This document shows, in pieces, positions 43,401 through 55,400 of a DNA stretch of 64,000 bases (position 1 is its first letter; each line of letters begins with the position of its first letter). The position numbers and the translations under genes were made by a program. Source of the DNA: Nemertoderma westbladi (taxonomy: Eukaryota; Xenacoelomorpha; Nemertodermatida; Nemertodermatidae). Below the pieces are notes generated by a model, which was given only the letters and a program-made list of their open reading frames with translations, was not told where the DNA came from and did no database searches. Location: assembly GCA_032718475.1 (NCBI GenBank), contig JAUCBJ010005359.1, forward strand, positions 1-64,000, read 5' to 3'.

Positions 43401-46400
43401 TCGTCTCTAATTGAAACGAACACTGTCGCTCGATCGAAGTCGGTGTGCCAGCAGACTCGTCCACCTAGTCGTTAAAAACAAATTAAAAATAAGAAATAAA
43501 TCAGAATTCGTGGCAGATTAGGGTAGCGAGGTGGGCAAAACGTAACGACTAGGTCGACATGTCTGTTGCCGTTATTCCTACACCAGGGGGGAAAAAACGC
43601 CGATGCTGGAGACGTGACTTAACAGACCACCGAGCCCCGGCCAGTCACCGGATATTGATTGTGGGGAGGGAATATTTTCTGAGATGCAAGTTTGCGGTCG
43701 AGAAAAAGCTGCATTAGTTGGATATACTCTTTAATGTAACTGAAATCTGTTGAACCTTGATTAAGAATAATTTTGGGCTTCCCCAAATCAATATACACCA
43801 AATATTCACAATAATTATACACGATAATATAAATCCCTACGGTATATTATTTAATAACCCACTGTTCGCTCAGAATTTTAGCCTACCTAATGTTCCCAGA
43901 TTTTCCCTCAGTCCCAGTCTTAGTGCCGTAGTGTCGGTGTCGGTTGACCCTGTCGCGTGTCCGTTCCACCCCTCACGAACCCCGAAGGGAACGATCATCG
44001 AGAACCAGCACGGCTTGGCTAAGGGTCGGTCCAGTCGGTAGACTCTGTCGCGTATCCGTACCACCCCTCTCGAACCCCGAAGGGTTCGGTCATCGAGAAC
44101 CAGTACGGCTTGGCTAGGAGTCTGTCGTGTCGGTGGACCCGTTCGCGTGTCCGTTCCACCCCTCACGAACCCCGAAGGGTTCGATCATCGAGAACCAGAA
44201 CGGCTTGGCTAGGGGTCCGTCGGTTCATCACAGAAACCCAACCACCTAGGCTTTCCGAGTCCGTTTCAGGCTCGTAGTCGCTTCGGCAGCCGAGAAACTG
44301 CTCCGAACAGTCGGTAGGCCAGTAGAGTCTAGTCGAGTCTAGTCCTTTGTCTTTCGACCCCGTCGCGTGTCCGTTCCACCCCTCACGAACCCCGAAGGGT
44401 TCGATCATCGAGAACCAGTACGGCTTGGCTAAGGGGTCTGTCGTCGGTTCCCGTCGCAAATCCCAGTACAAGCAGTCAGCGTTCCGAGTTCTTTTCAGTC
44501 TCGTAGTAGCTGCCGTTGACCAGAGACCGCTAAGGGCAGTTCTCGTCAAACCCGTCCTGTGGCCAGCCCTTTCGCATGTCCGTCCCACCCCTCACGAACC
44601 CCGAAGGGATCGGTCATCGTGAACCAGTACGGCTTAGGTCAGGGGGCAGTCGTTAGTTGGCCACCCGTTCGCGTGTCCGCTCCACCCCTCACGAACCCCG
44701 GGGTTCGATCATCGAGAACCAGAACGGCTTGGCTACTAAGGGGCCGTCGGTGCCCGTCGCAAATCCCTGACACAAGCAGTCAGCGGTCCGAGTTCTTTTC
44801 AGTCTCGTAATGGCTGCTGTTGGCCAGGGACCGCTAAGGGCAGTCCTTGTCCTTTAGGCCTGGCGCATTACCAAATCCACCCCTACAGGCAGCAGGAAGT
44901 TGGCCAGGGCCTAATAGTACTCAGGCTAACCTGAATACTGCTTGCATTTTCCATCCCCCCTGGCCCTTATAACTATGAAATTATTCCCGTACCCTGTAAG
45001 TTGCCCCAAAGTTCGCCCATAAATCGCCCCCAGTTTATTGAATGTGCCCAAAACCCATGGTCCCGCACCCAGTAGTAATATCGGAATAATCAATTTTAAT
45101 AAAATACAAAAATATTCAACTCGCGTTATGGAAAGTTGAAATACCGCGAACAGTCCCCCCCAATGACCTTCGTGAAGTCTGTCGGTCGATTGAGTTTGCG
45201 TAGGTCATTCCCAATATAAAAAACCCAAATTTAATATTGCATAGTTTTTAATTAATTTGGCCTAGAGTTTGTATAAAAATAAATGTTCGATAAATGTTCC
45301 TGGAATATCCCAATCCACTATTTCTTTTTCTGATACGCCTTTCGTCTCTTCGCCCGTCGACTCTCATCGATCGCTATGGCTGGTAGAGGAGCGTCAACAT
45401 CCATCGTGAGTAACGCTTCGGCTTGTCTCCTGGCGGCTCTTCCTTTCGAAGGCATCGGGATCATGTCGGTTCGTCTTTCCAACTCGGAGTTGCGAGCCTC
45501 GAGGAACCACTCTCCGTCACCGAACTCTTCTTTATACGAGTATAATCGTCTAATGACTTCGAATGGGCCGAATAATCCGGCGCTCAGTAGCAGATCCACG
45601 TAATGGAAAGGTAGCGTGGCCGTCGTGTGGAGGCGTTCCGGGAAGGAGAAATATCCGCGCGCCATCTCCTGCGCGATATTCCGAGCGTTTCTCCGAACCT
45701 TGGTCCTTAAGTGGCTGTTTGCGTATGTCTCAAACATGACCATATTGCCCATAGCGGTAACGTCTTTGGTTGGACATTTGATATAGCAGCGGGGGCTAGC
45801 GGAATGTCCACGGAAACCGCACGTGGTGCAGAGGTTATAAAGGATCGGACAGACCGAAACGTCGTGGCCCGATATCGCGCAGTATGGGCAATAGAGTATC
45901 CCGAGGAGCTGGAGGCAAGAATCGGTAACCCGATTCCTTCTGCCGCGTGGGCACTGCTCCGAGCCGCAGTCGCCGCATACCTCCAACTGCATTTCTCGAC
46001 CGGGGAATATCGGAATCGGGACGCCGACGTAGTATTCGAGTCGTCGGTCGCTCTTCGGAATATTCTCGGTGGTCGGTAGCCCGCGGAATGCTAGGCTTTT
46101 GCGTAGTATGTTCTCGCTCCGATAACCCTCTTTGTGTCCCGCTGGTCTCAACTCGGACGACCGTTTCTGGCGGTGGATCCATTCAGTTTGCTCGGCGTAC
46201 CAACGGGTTAGTCGCATAGGGTCCTGAGGAACGGCGGGTGTAGTAGCCACCGCTGGTCGGCGAAGAGGTGCCGGGGTTTTCGACGGAGGGATACCGAGGA
46301 GATCGTCGGGTGTCGGCGCATCGCTGGGGCCTTCCTCGACCAGTATCGCTGAGCGGGTCCGTTGGTGGCTGGTACTCGGAATCTCCGACGACCAATCTTC

Positions 46401-49400
46401 GCCGCCCGGGAAAGGATACGGGGATAACCGTTGGCATATGTCGCCGAAGTCGCTCAATGCAGCTGTAGTGGCTACCTCCCTCGCGGGGCTACCGGAGCCG
46501 CGTGGGGTGTAAACGCCTGCTCTCTTCATCGGTTCGGCCGAGGCAACCCGTTTGGCGGCCGGTCCATACGCGGCCTCCGGCTCGAGTTGTCGCTTCGGGG
46601 TGGAGAGTAGAACACCCTCGTTTAGCCATATCTCTTCCCCTTCCGAGGAGATCAGAGGCTCCTCCGCACCGAGAAGTTCGGTAATCGTAGGGATGTCGTA
46701 AGGTCCGCTCTCGTCCCAGGAATCGATAACGGCGGGTGTTTTCGATTCTCCCGGTGTAATGTTCTCGACCGCTTTAAACGCGTGGTTTATAACCTCGTTC
46801 CAGTCGTAGTCGACGAAGGAAAGGGGGACCGCCGTAATAAGGTTATCGAGAGTTTTACAGATAAACTTAGCGACGGTGTAGCACTCCATAACGACGTAAA
46901 CGTAGTTCCGTCGATCAGGATTCTCCCACCTTTGGTGTATCGTCCACTTCCGATCGACGTCCTTCCATCGACCCTCTCGCTCGCTCTTTATCTCTAATCC
47001 CGGGTATCCGCCGTATATTTTATTATAGTCCCGGTATTTCTGGGGTTTGAAGTTGATACCGCCGTTTAGCACAGCGAGGTAGCCGATCCCGGATTTCGTC
47101 GGTCTCACTTCTTGGAATCCTCGCATGAATTCGGCGAATCTTAACCAGGCTAGCAGCGTTTGAGTGTCGATGCAATGGCTAAGTGCGTTGAGGTCGTTTC
47201 GTCGGTTTCTTCCTGCGGGAGCGTTCGTGTAGTCGTTCCGGACGTCCGCCTTGATATCCGACCCGATTTTAATGACGTCGAAGTCGAAGAGGATCTTTTG
47301 GATTTCCGGAGGCAGCAACCAGATCGCTGCGGCTGCCTGCACTTCCTGTCTGGGTGTCGGGAATATTCGGCACACCACTACCAAACCGTCCAGGGTTCCG
47401 AGGACGACGACTAAGGATCGACCATATTCTTTCGCCCCGTACTTTTCCTGGTAGTCGTCGCGGTTCTGGATAATCGATACGCGTTCCTCTCGAAGCGTCG
47501 CCGTACACTCCGACAGGTTTCCCCAGTGGGCGAGGTACGTACTCTTGTCGTCGACGAAACTTTGACATCTCGCCAACGTAATCGCTTTCGAGGTGGGCGT
47601 CGCGTTTCCCTCGTTGTCGTAGATCAAACATCGGGATCTGTAGACACTCTGCCGGAACGTTTCCCAAAACGACGAATCGTCCCCTCCGGTTGCCTTTGCG
47701 TTCCGAGTTCTTTTCAGTCTCGTACTAGCATCGGCTAACCGGAGGGCTCGTAGATTCTTAGAATCCGGTCCCTCTCGCCCGGTGAATTTAACGTCTCGTA
47801 CGTTCTCATTTAGCAGAGTGCTCCAATTTGTATCAAAGTCAGGGGATCCAGGTTGCGAATATTCCAGTAGATCTATCGTGTTACGTAATTCGCCGATAAT
47901 TTGGCGATTTGGGTCCATATTTACGATTATATCCGTTACAAATTAGTTCAGTTAATTGTAAGTCCAGAAAGTCTGAAACTATAGCGATAGCAGAATAATT
48001 CAGTTTTTTATTTAATTCAGTTTATTAATAACATTGCTATATAGGCATCTATCATCTTATTGCTAATACATTCAGCATTTACAGTTACTATAGCTATACA
48101 TTAATATCCAACCAGTTTTTTATGACTTTTTTGTCCTTTTCTTTTTTCTAATTCTTTTCTTTAGACTTTTTTATACCTTTTTTTTTGTCTTTTTTCATTT
48201 CATTATTATTTCATCTCATTTCATTTATTTCCACATATTTCAACACATTTATTTCCACCATTTATTTCACATTTATTTATTTCCACATCATCATTGGGTT
48301 TATAGCCCCCCGGCTATCATCATTTGTTATAAGCGCAGCACCAGGGTGCGCATCATTTCATTTTCATCAGCATACGCGTCATCATTCAGGTTTATAGCAG
48401 AGTTGTCTGATCCTTTTCATCGTTTCCAACTATATTCAATCATTTTCTTTGGTTAATCTTTGTCGTGGAAGGGGTGTTACGCGGCAATCTGGGATCTACA
48501 GCTGGACTCATTACACCGCCTACGCCCCAAACTGCGCACGTAACGGACAATGACGACGCTGGGAGTGAAGTCACGTGGAATGCACCAGGGACCCACCAGA
48601 ATAACACTCCCAACAACATAAAGCTCAGTCGACGAAGTCATGTGGGATGGGGTTACGCAACATTCTGGGATCTACAGCTGGACTCGTTACACCGCCTACG
48701 CCCCAAAATCCACGCAACGGTCCCACCAGAATAACGCGACTGAGAAACATAAAACCCTCTATCGTCGAAGTCATGTGGATGCACCATGGACCCACCAGAA
48801 TAACGGGATAGAGGGGGTGTTGCGCGGCAATCCGGGATCTACAGCTGGACTCGTTACACCGCCTACGCCCCGAACTGCACACGCAACGGACAACATAACA
48901 TACTGCAATGAATACAATGAATTCCACTTCAAATCTTTGCCATTTCCAATAATCCAATATCGTAGGTCCTGATGACCAAAATCAGGGTAAACAATGCATA
49001 AACGACCCTGCGTCAGTCGAAACATCTGCAGGGTGACGCTGGACTCCACATAACACGCGAGGAAACACAAATACCATTGCGTGGTTACAGTTGGTTTAAG
49101 GGGGGTCCATAACTCATTGTCAGTAAATCACAGTTTAAAAAGAGTTTGTCAACATGATGAGAAGGGTTTAAACACATTTGTCATTGTCACCGATGTCTGC
49201 AGCAGGATCCGTAGTAGGGATCTTATCACCTCTTGTAGAATCACCACTGTCATTGCCTTCAAGAAGGCACAGCTTCTGGATGGGGCGTTGGTAGTGGCCC
49301 GCTTTCGTTCGTATCGTCACAGTCCTCGCAAGTCCGTCTTTGCTTGGGTGTATGGTCACGACCCGCGCCACAGGCCAGTGAACGCGGTCTTTGAGATCTT

Positions 49401-52400
49401 CTTTAACTAGCACCATGTCGCCAACTGCGACGTTCCGGTAGGTGTTGTTCCATTTCCTCCTGGTCCGGAGGGTTATGAGGTATTCCTGGGCCCAAATTCT
49501 CCACCAATGCGCTGCCAACGCTTGGGCCTTTTTCCAGTTTGTATGTTTCGCGATCTCGTTGGGATCCGGGAACATGGTTTCCGGGAGGAGGTGGGTTTTG
49601 GGTCTCCCCAGTAGGTGGTTAGGAGTGAGGGGTTCCAGGTCTGTGGGGTCGTCGCGGATAGGAACAATGGGTCGGTTGTTCAGGGTAGCCGTGATCTCGC
49701 AGAATGTTGTGCGGAGGGTGTCATGGGTTACCCGGGTGTCGCCTAGAGCGACGCGCATGGATCGTTTCACTAGGTCGATCAGTTTCTCCCATACCCCGCT
49801 CGTATGGGGTGCTAAGGGGGTCTGGAAGTGCCACTGTATCTGGTGTTCCTTCCAGACTTGGGATGCAGTGTTATCGGTAAACCATCCCTCGATCGCCTCT
49901 CTAAGTTCCCTTTCTCCTCCCACAAAGTTTGTACCATTATCGGAATACATGTGGCGGCATGTCCCGTTGTTTGCCACGAACCGACGCAGAGCGTTGATAA
50001 ATGCGTGTTGTGTCAGATTTACCACGATATCTAGGTAAATTGCCCTAGATCTTAGGCAGGTGAAGATGGCTCCCCAGCATTTGATGTTGGATCGTCGTTC
50101 AATAACCGTGAACGGTCCGAAACAGTCCACTCCGGTGACGTAGAATGGTGGGGAATCCGCTTGTAGACGGGTGGCTGGTAAGTCGGCCATCTTTTGGGTG
50201 ATTGGTGGCGCTAGGTAACGTCTGCAGGTGAAGCAACGTTTCAACACTTTCCGGATCAGTGGCTGGATGTGGGTGATCCAATATCTTTGTCTTATATTAG
50301 CTATAATCCAATTCTGTCCTGCGTGGTGGTTGTCCTCGTGGCATTGTAGAATTAATAGCTTAGCTAGTGTCGACGTTCCGGGCAGGAGCGCCGGGTATTT
50401 AACCTCATATTCGACCGGGGCGTTTGCCATCCGGGTATTCAGTCGGATCAGTCCGTCCTCTCCCATCATTGGTCTCAGTTGGTAGACTGGGCTGTCCGGT
50501 TTCAACGTTTTGCCCGCACTAAGTTGTTCCCATTCATCGGGGAAACTTTCTTTCTGGACATATCTGACAATACACTTCTCCGCAATAATGAGTTCTTGTA
50601 TATTCCGTTGAACTATCGGTTTGTTGTTTTTCCACCGTAGGAAGTTGCGAAGGGTTATAACGTGATAGACGAGCCGTCTCATGGATGAAGTTCGCTCGAT
50701 CAACTGATGTAAAGACGCCGCTAGTTGAGTGATCGTCGCGACGTTATAGTGCCTGCCCGAGTCCTTTGCAGGCTCAGTCAGGCAACTATAAATTTCCACC
50801 GCGTTGCTTCGATGGATTTTACGGATCTCTTTATCGTCCTCGGAGTATTTTCCACTATCGAGTTCGGGGTCGAATCGGGTACTCCATGTCAACTGTGGCT
50901 GCCGTAGGAATTCCGGGCCTGTAAGCCAGAGTTTACTTTTACCGAGTTGTTTTGGGGTGGCGCCTCGGCTTGATAAGTCCGCTGGGTTTTCCTTCCCGTT
51001 CACGTGATGCCACTGTTCTCGGCCGGTACACTGTTTAATCTCCGTGGCTCGGTTTGCAACAAACGTGGTGTGACGCCGTGATGGAGAGTGGAGATAATAG
51101 AGAACTATACTCGAATCTACCCAGAAGTGTTGAGATTCTATGGGGATCCGTAGGTTCCGCATGGCCATGCGATTCTGTCTTACTGCCCAAACTGCAGCTT
51201 GTAGCTCGAGTCTCGGAATCGTTGCTACGAATTCCCCGGATACTGTCTTTGCTTTGGAGAATAAGAAGCTTGTATCGCCGTTACCATCGCTACTTAGTCT
51301 CCGTAAGAAGGTTACTACGCCGATTCCGGTATTTGAAGCATCCGAAAAGGTGTGGAGCTGGAAGATATCGGTGGGCAGTTTATCGAGGAAGAACGGTCTA
51401 GGTTTCCGCATAAGATGTAGATGTTCGAGCTGCTCCGTCCATTTTCTCCATTTGACGCTAAGGTATGGGGGAAGCTCTTCGTCCCATCCCAGTCCTTCTA
51501 TCCACATTTCCTTAATTAGGTTCATTCCGGCCAAGGTTACTGGAGATATGAAATTTAGTGGGTCGAAGATTGCGCTTTTTATCGACAAACATCCCCTTTT
51601 TGTCATAGGCTTGGGTAGGGGTTTATATTTGAAGATGAATTCATCTGATTCTATGTCCCATTCAATCCCGAGTACACGATGTTCCACATCCTCCGAATAC
51701 ATCTTGTTATTTTCCAGCCGGATGTCCTCCGGAAACTTTTCCATAAGTGTTTTGTCGTGGGATCTGAACTTCACGAGTGGAAACCCTCCTTTCTTTAGAC
51801 ATTCTACCATCCCCATTGCTAGCTGATACGCCTCATCTACATTATCCGCGCCGGCGCATCCGTCGTCCACGTAGAAGCATCGTCGAATGGTTTCTATGAC
51901 GGTTGGAGGGAACTCGTTTTCGCACATGGTTGCCGTCCTCTTTAGCATGTCACTGCATGCTACCGGCGAGTCCTTAGCGCCGAAGATCCTGACGACCATA
52001 CGCATTACGTCTACGTCCTTTATCGTGAGTTGGCTAATCTCCTGTTGAGTAAGCGTTTTATCCGTCCATAGGATACGTAGACAGTCCGAGTCTCTTGGTA
52101 ATGTACGAACTTGATGAAACATGGCCTTGATGTCACAGGTGAATGCTACCCGGTTTTCCCTGAACCTAATCAATACGCCGATGAGTGTGCTATATATGTT
52201 GGGTCCCGTATAAAGTTGACTGTTTAGGGATTCGCCCTGGTATATAGCGGCAGCATCATTTACCACTCGGATTTTCCCGCCTTTGCGGGCTTCTACTACA
52301 TAGTGGGTCGGGAGATAATATGTTCTTTTACCACCTTGCAGTTCGTTCCGTGGTACCATTTCTGCTAATCCATCATCGAGATATCCTTGGATTACGGTGT

Positions 52401-55400
52401 TATACTTCTCCTTTATCTCGGGTTGGTCATTCAACCGGCGTAGAATCCCTTTAAGTCGCCTAAGTGCCATGCTGGCGTTGTTTGCCATTGGTTTGTTTGG
52501 GTCCTTCCATAACATAGGTGAACACCAATGTCCGTCTTTAAACGTGGCCTGGTCGAGAACGTCCATACAATATTGGTCCTCTTCGGATGGGTTTTCGTCC
52601 TTTTCCGCGAACTCCTGGGTCTCCAAATTAAAATATTTCGTCATCTCTCGTTGGGTTTTCTCGGTTTCCAGGAACAAATCCTCGTCAAGATCCGAAGCTG
52701 AGCAATAACCCACAGAGGTTACCTTCTCTTTAATCTGACATTTAGGAAGGTAGGTATAGGTGTCCGTAGTTTCCTCCTTAATGCCGCAGAGTGTCCATCC
52801 CATTATGGTTCGTTCAGCATAAAATCCATCATCCTGGTTTATAGATCGAGCGATATCTCCGGTGGGGATGTGTAGTTCCGGTGTATCAAGTCCGATCAGT
52901 AGGGTGATACGGTTCACGTCCAACTGCGGACACCTCAGGTCTACATCGTCTCGGTCCAATTGTATGAGGGGGGCGTACTCGGCTGATTGTCGGAACCGCA
53001 CCCGGAGGTCTGTGTGTACCAAGGCGTTCTTGATGGTTAACTTAGCCGTTTCGTAGCCCTTCATCACTCCTTCCATCTGGAGTTGCACCTCCCCGGACTC
53101 TACTTCTTTGTTATCTGTGATGGTTTGTATGGGCCGTTTACAAGGTTCATATTCTAGGCCGAGTTGCTCGAGGAAATCCCGGTCGATGATGGTTCCGTCG
53201 GACCCGTTATCGAGGAACGCGAGTGTCGTCAAAGATTTGCCGACTCCTTGGATCCTTACTGGGATCACCTTTGCGAAGACCATGTAGCGGCGATTTATAA
53301 GATTAATCGTGGCCGAAATATTGGTTACTTGTGGTGTATCGGTGTAGATTTTAAACGGGTTGGTTTCTCTCCGTTGGGTTGTCCGGGTTCCTTTGAAGAC
53401 GTGGTTTGTTTCTCCTCTTCGCCTGGCTTCGATCCGAAAGGGGAGGGTAGTAAAGTCGAAGTTCGCGGGGATGTGGAGGAGCGTGTGATGGCGTTGGTCG
53501 TTACAGACAGCACAGCATGATCTTTGGTCGCACTCCCGAACATAGTGACCTGTTCCAAGACACCGGAAGCATCCTCGGTGTTTCATTATCGCCTCGAAGC
53601 GTGGGACGAGTTCGGCGAACTGAAACTTTCTGCAGAATTCCACTTTGTGTTTCTCCCCACAGAAGAGACAGAGCAGGGAATTTGTGATGCCTTCCCTTTC
53701 GGGTGCCCAACTCGCGAGATAACATGCCCATTCCTCAGCGGATGTCGGTTCCTCGTAGTCTTCGTCGTCGGAATCCTCGGCCATGGTAATGGCCATCGTA
53801 CTTACCGGTGGGGGGCGGAATCTCGGTTTCGGAGGGGTTATCTTACTCCTAGAGTTGCTCTCTATTCCGTCCAACTTTGCGAGACTTTGTTTTGAAAACA
53901 TCGAGTCATTCATGGCTTCGGAGATATCGTCCAGGAATGCCGACATTTCAAGGAAGCTAGGATCTCGATCTGGATGTCTGCGCCGGAGATCTACACATTT
54001 ATAAGCCCACTTACTTTGTAGCCATCCGGATAACTTCCGGGCGATCTGTCGGAGGTTTAGAATGTTGTTCACCTGGTCCTCCTTATTTAAGGGTTTCAGA
54101 GTATAATAGGCATCTTTCATAGAGTCGGAGAATTCCTGTATGTTCTGTGGGTCCCCTAGTGATCCCGCATCCTGTATCAGTCTCTCTAGAGTTTTATTAA
54201 TTATAGTTCCGGTATTTCCGTATCTTTTGTCTAGAGTTTTCCATGCGTCATAGTATGCCTCATGAGAACCTCCTTCAAAACATGCAACGATTCTGCGTGG
54301 TTTGTCACCCAGGTATTGCGATAAATATACCAATTTCTGTGCGTCGGCTATGTCCGTTGATCCAATCTGCGCAAAGAACCGTTTCTTGAATCTGAGGTAA
54401 TCGACGGGATCTCCTTCGAAGGTGCGAATCTCCATCTTCGGCATGGCAAGGCGGTTCTCCAACGCCCGGATGATGCTGACGTCGTCTGAACTGGAGTGAC
54501 TCGGAGGGTTATAGTTATTGGCACTCACTCCCATACTTGATGGATCAATGATAGGCGGAGTTTTAATAATGACGCGGCTGTGAGTTTGTGGTGTTGATGT
54601 AAATGGGTTGTTTGATCGGGGAGTGGCGTCCCGTTCCGAGTCCTTTTCAGGCTCGTACTTGGGTACACTCGCTGTCGTGGTGTTGGATGGGAAATAGGGT
54701 TCCTCATTCTTTAACGTAGCCGGTGGGGGATGGAACACCAGGGCTTGTGCCGATAGCGTAGACTGTTTGGTAGGCGGGATCTCGAGTTTCGGAGTTTTCG
54801 TCGCTGTTGGTGTAAATGACTTTTCTAACTCCGGTATCGGAATTGGTTCATATTCCTGATCTATATCCCTTTCCCAGTCCTCGTAGAGTTGAATATCTCG
54901 TTCTATAAGTGCGGCCTCGTATTCGGCCAGTTTCGCAATATCTGCATTCTTTTTGTGAGTGAGAATCGCTTGGGCCTCGGCGTGTTGTTTACGCATTTCT
55001 GCTTCCCATTTACGTTGTTCGATCTCTTGTTTGGCCTCTCGTTCATGTTGTTCGATCTCTCGTTTGGCCTCTCGTTCACGTTGTTCGATCTCTCGTTGGG
55101 CCTCTCGTTCACGTTGTTCGATCTCTCGTTGGGCCTCTTGTTCACGTTGTTCGATCTCTCGTTGGGCCTCTTGTTCACGTTGTTCGATCTCCTGTCTGCG
55201 TTGTTCGACCCGTCGTTCGACCTCTTGTTCGGCCTCTCGCTTTTGTGTTTCGGCGGCTAATACATCTTGCTCGGCTTGCAGTTGAATATACTCATCTTCC
55301 ATCCGAGCTTTGAGGGCTAATGCCTTCCGTTCTCGCAGTTGGTCTCGGAGTGGCTGACCCCCTTGAGAGCTATGCGCTGAGCCGGATCTCTCGCTCCTAG

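Noticed and set aside
43757-44810. LTR ORFs such as [17 protein letters not shown]
   Set aside because: They arise from LTR tandem repeats and appear in both LTRs. No protein family is recognised and nonsense differences occur between units.
45376-55260. Numerous plus-strand ORFs across the BEL element
   Set aside because: They are shadows of the minus-strand gag-pol and the 866-codon ORF.
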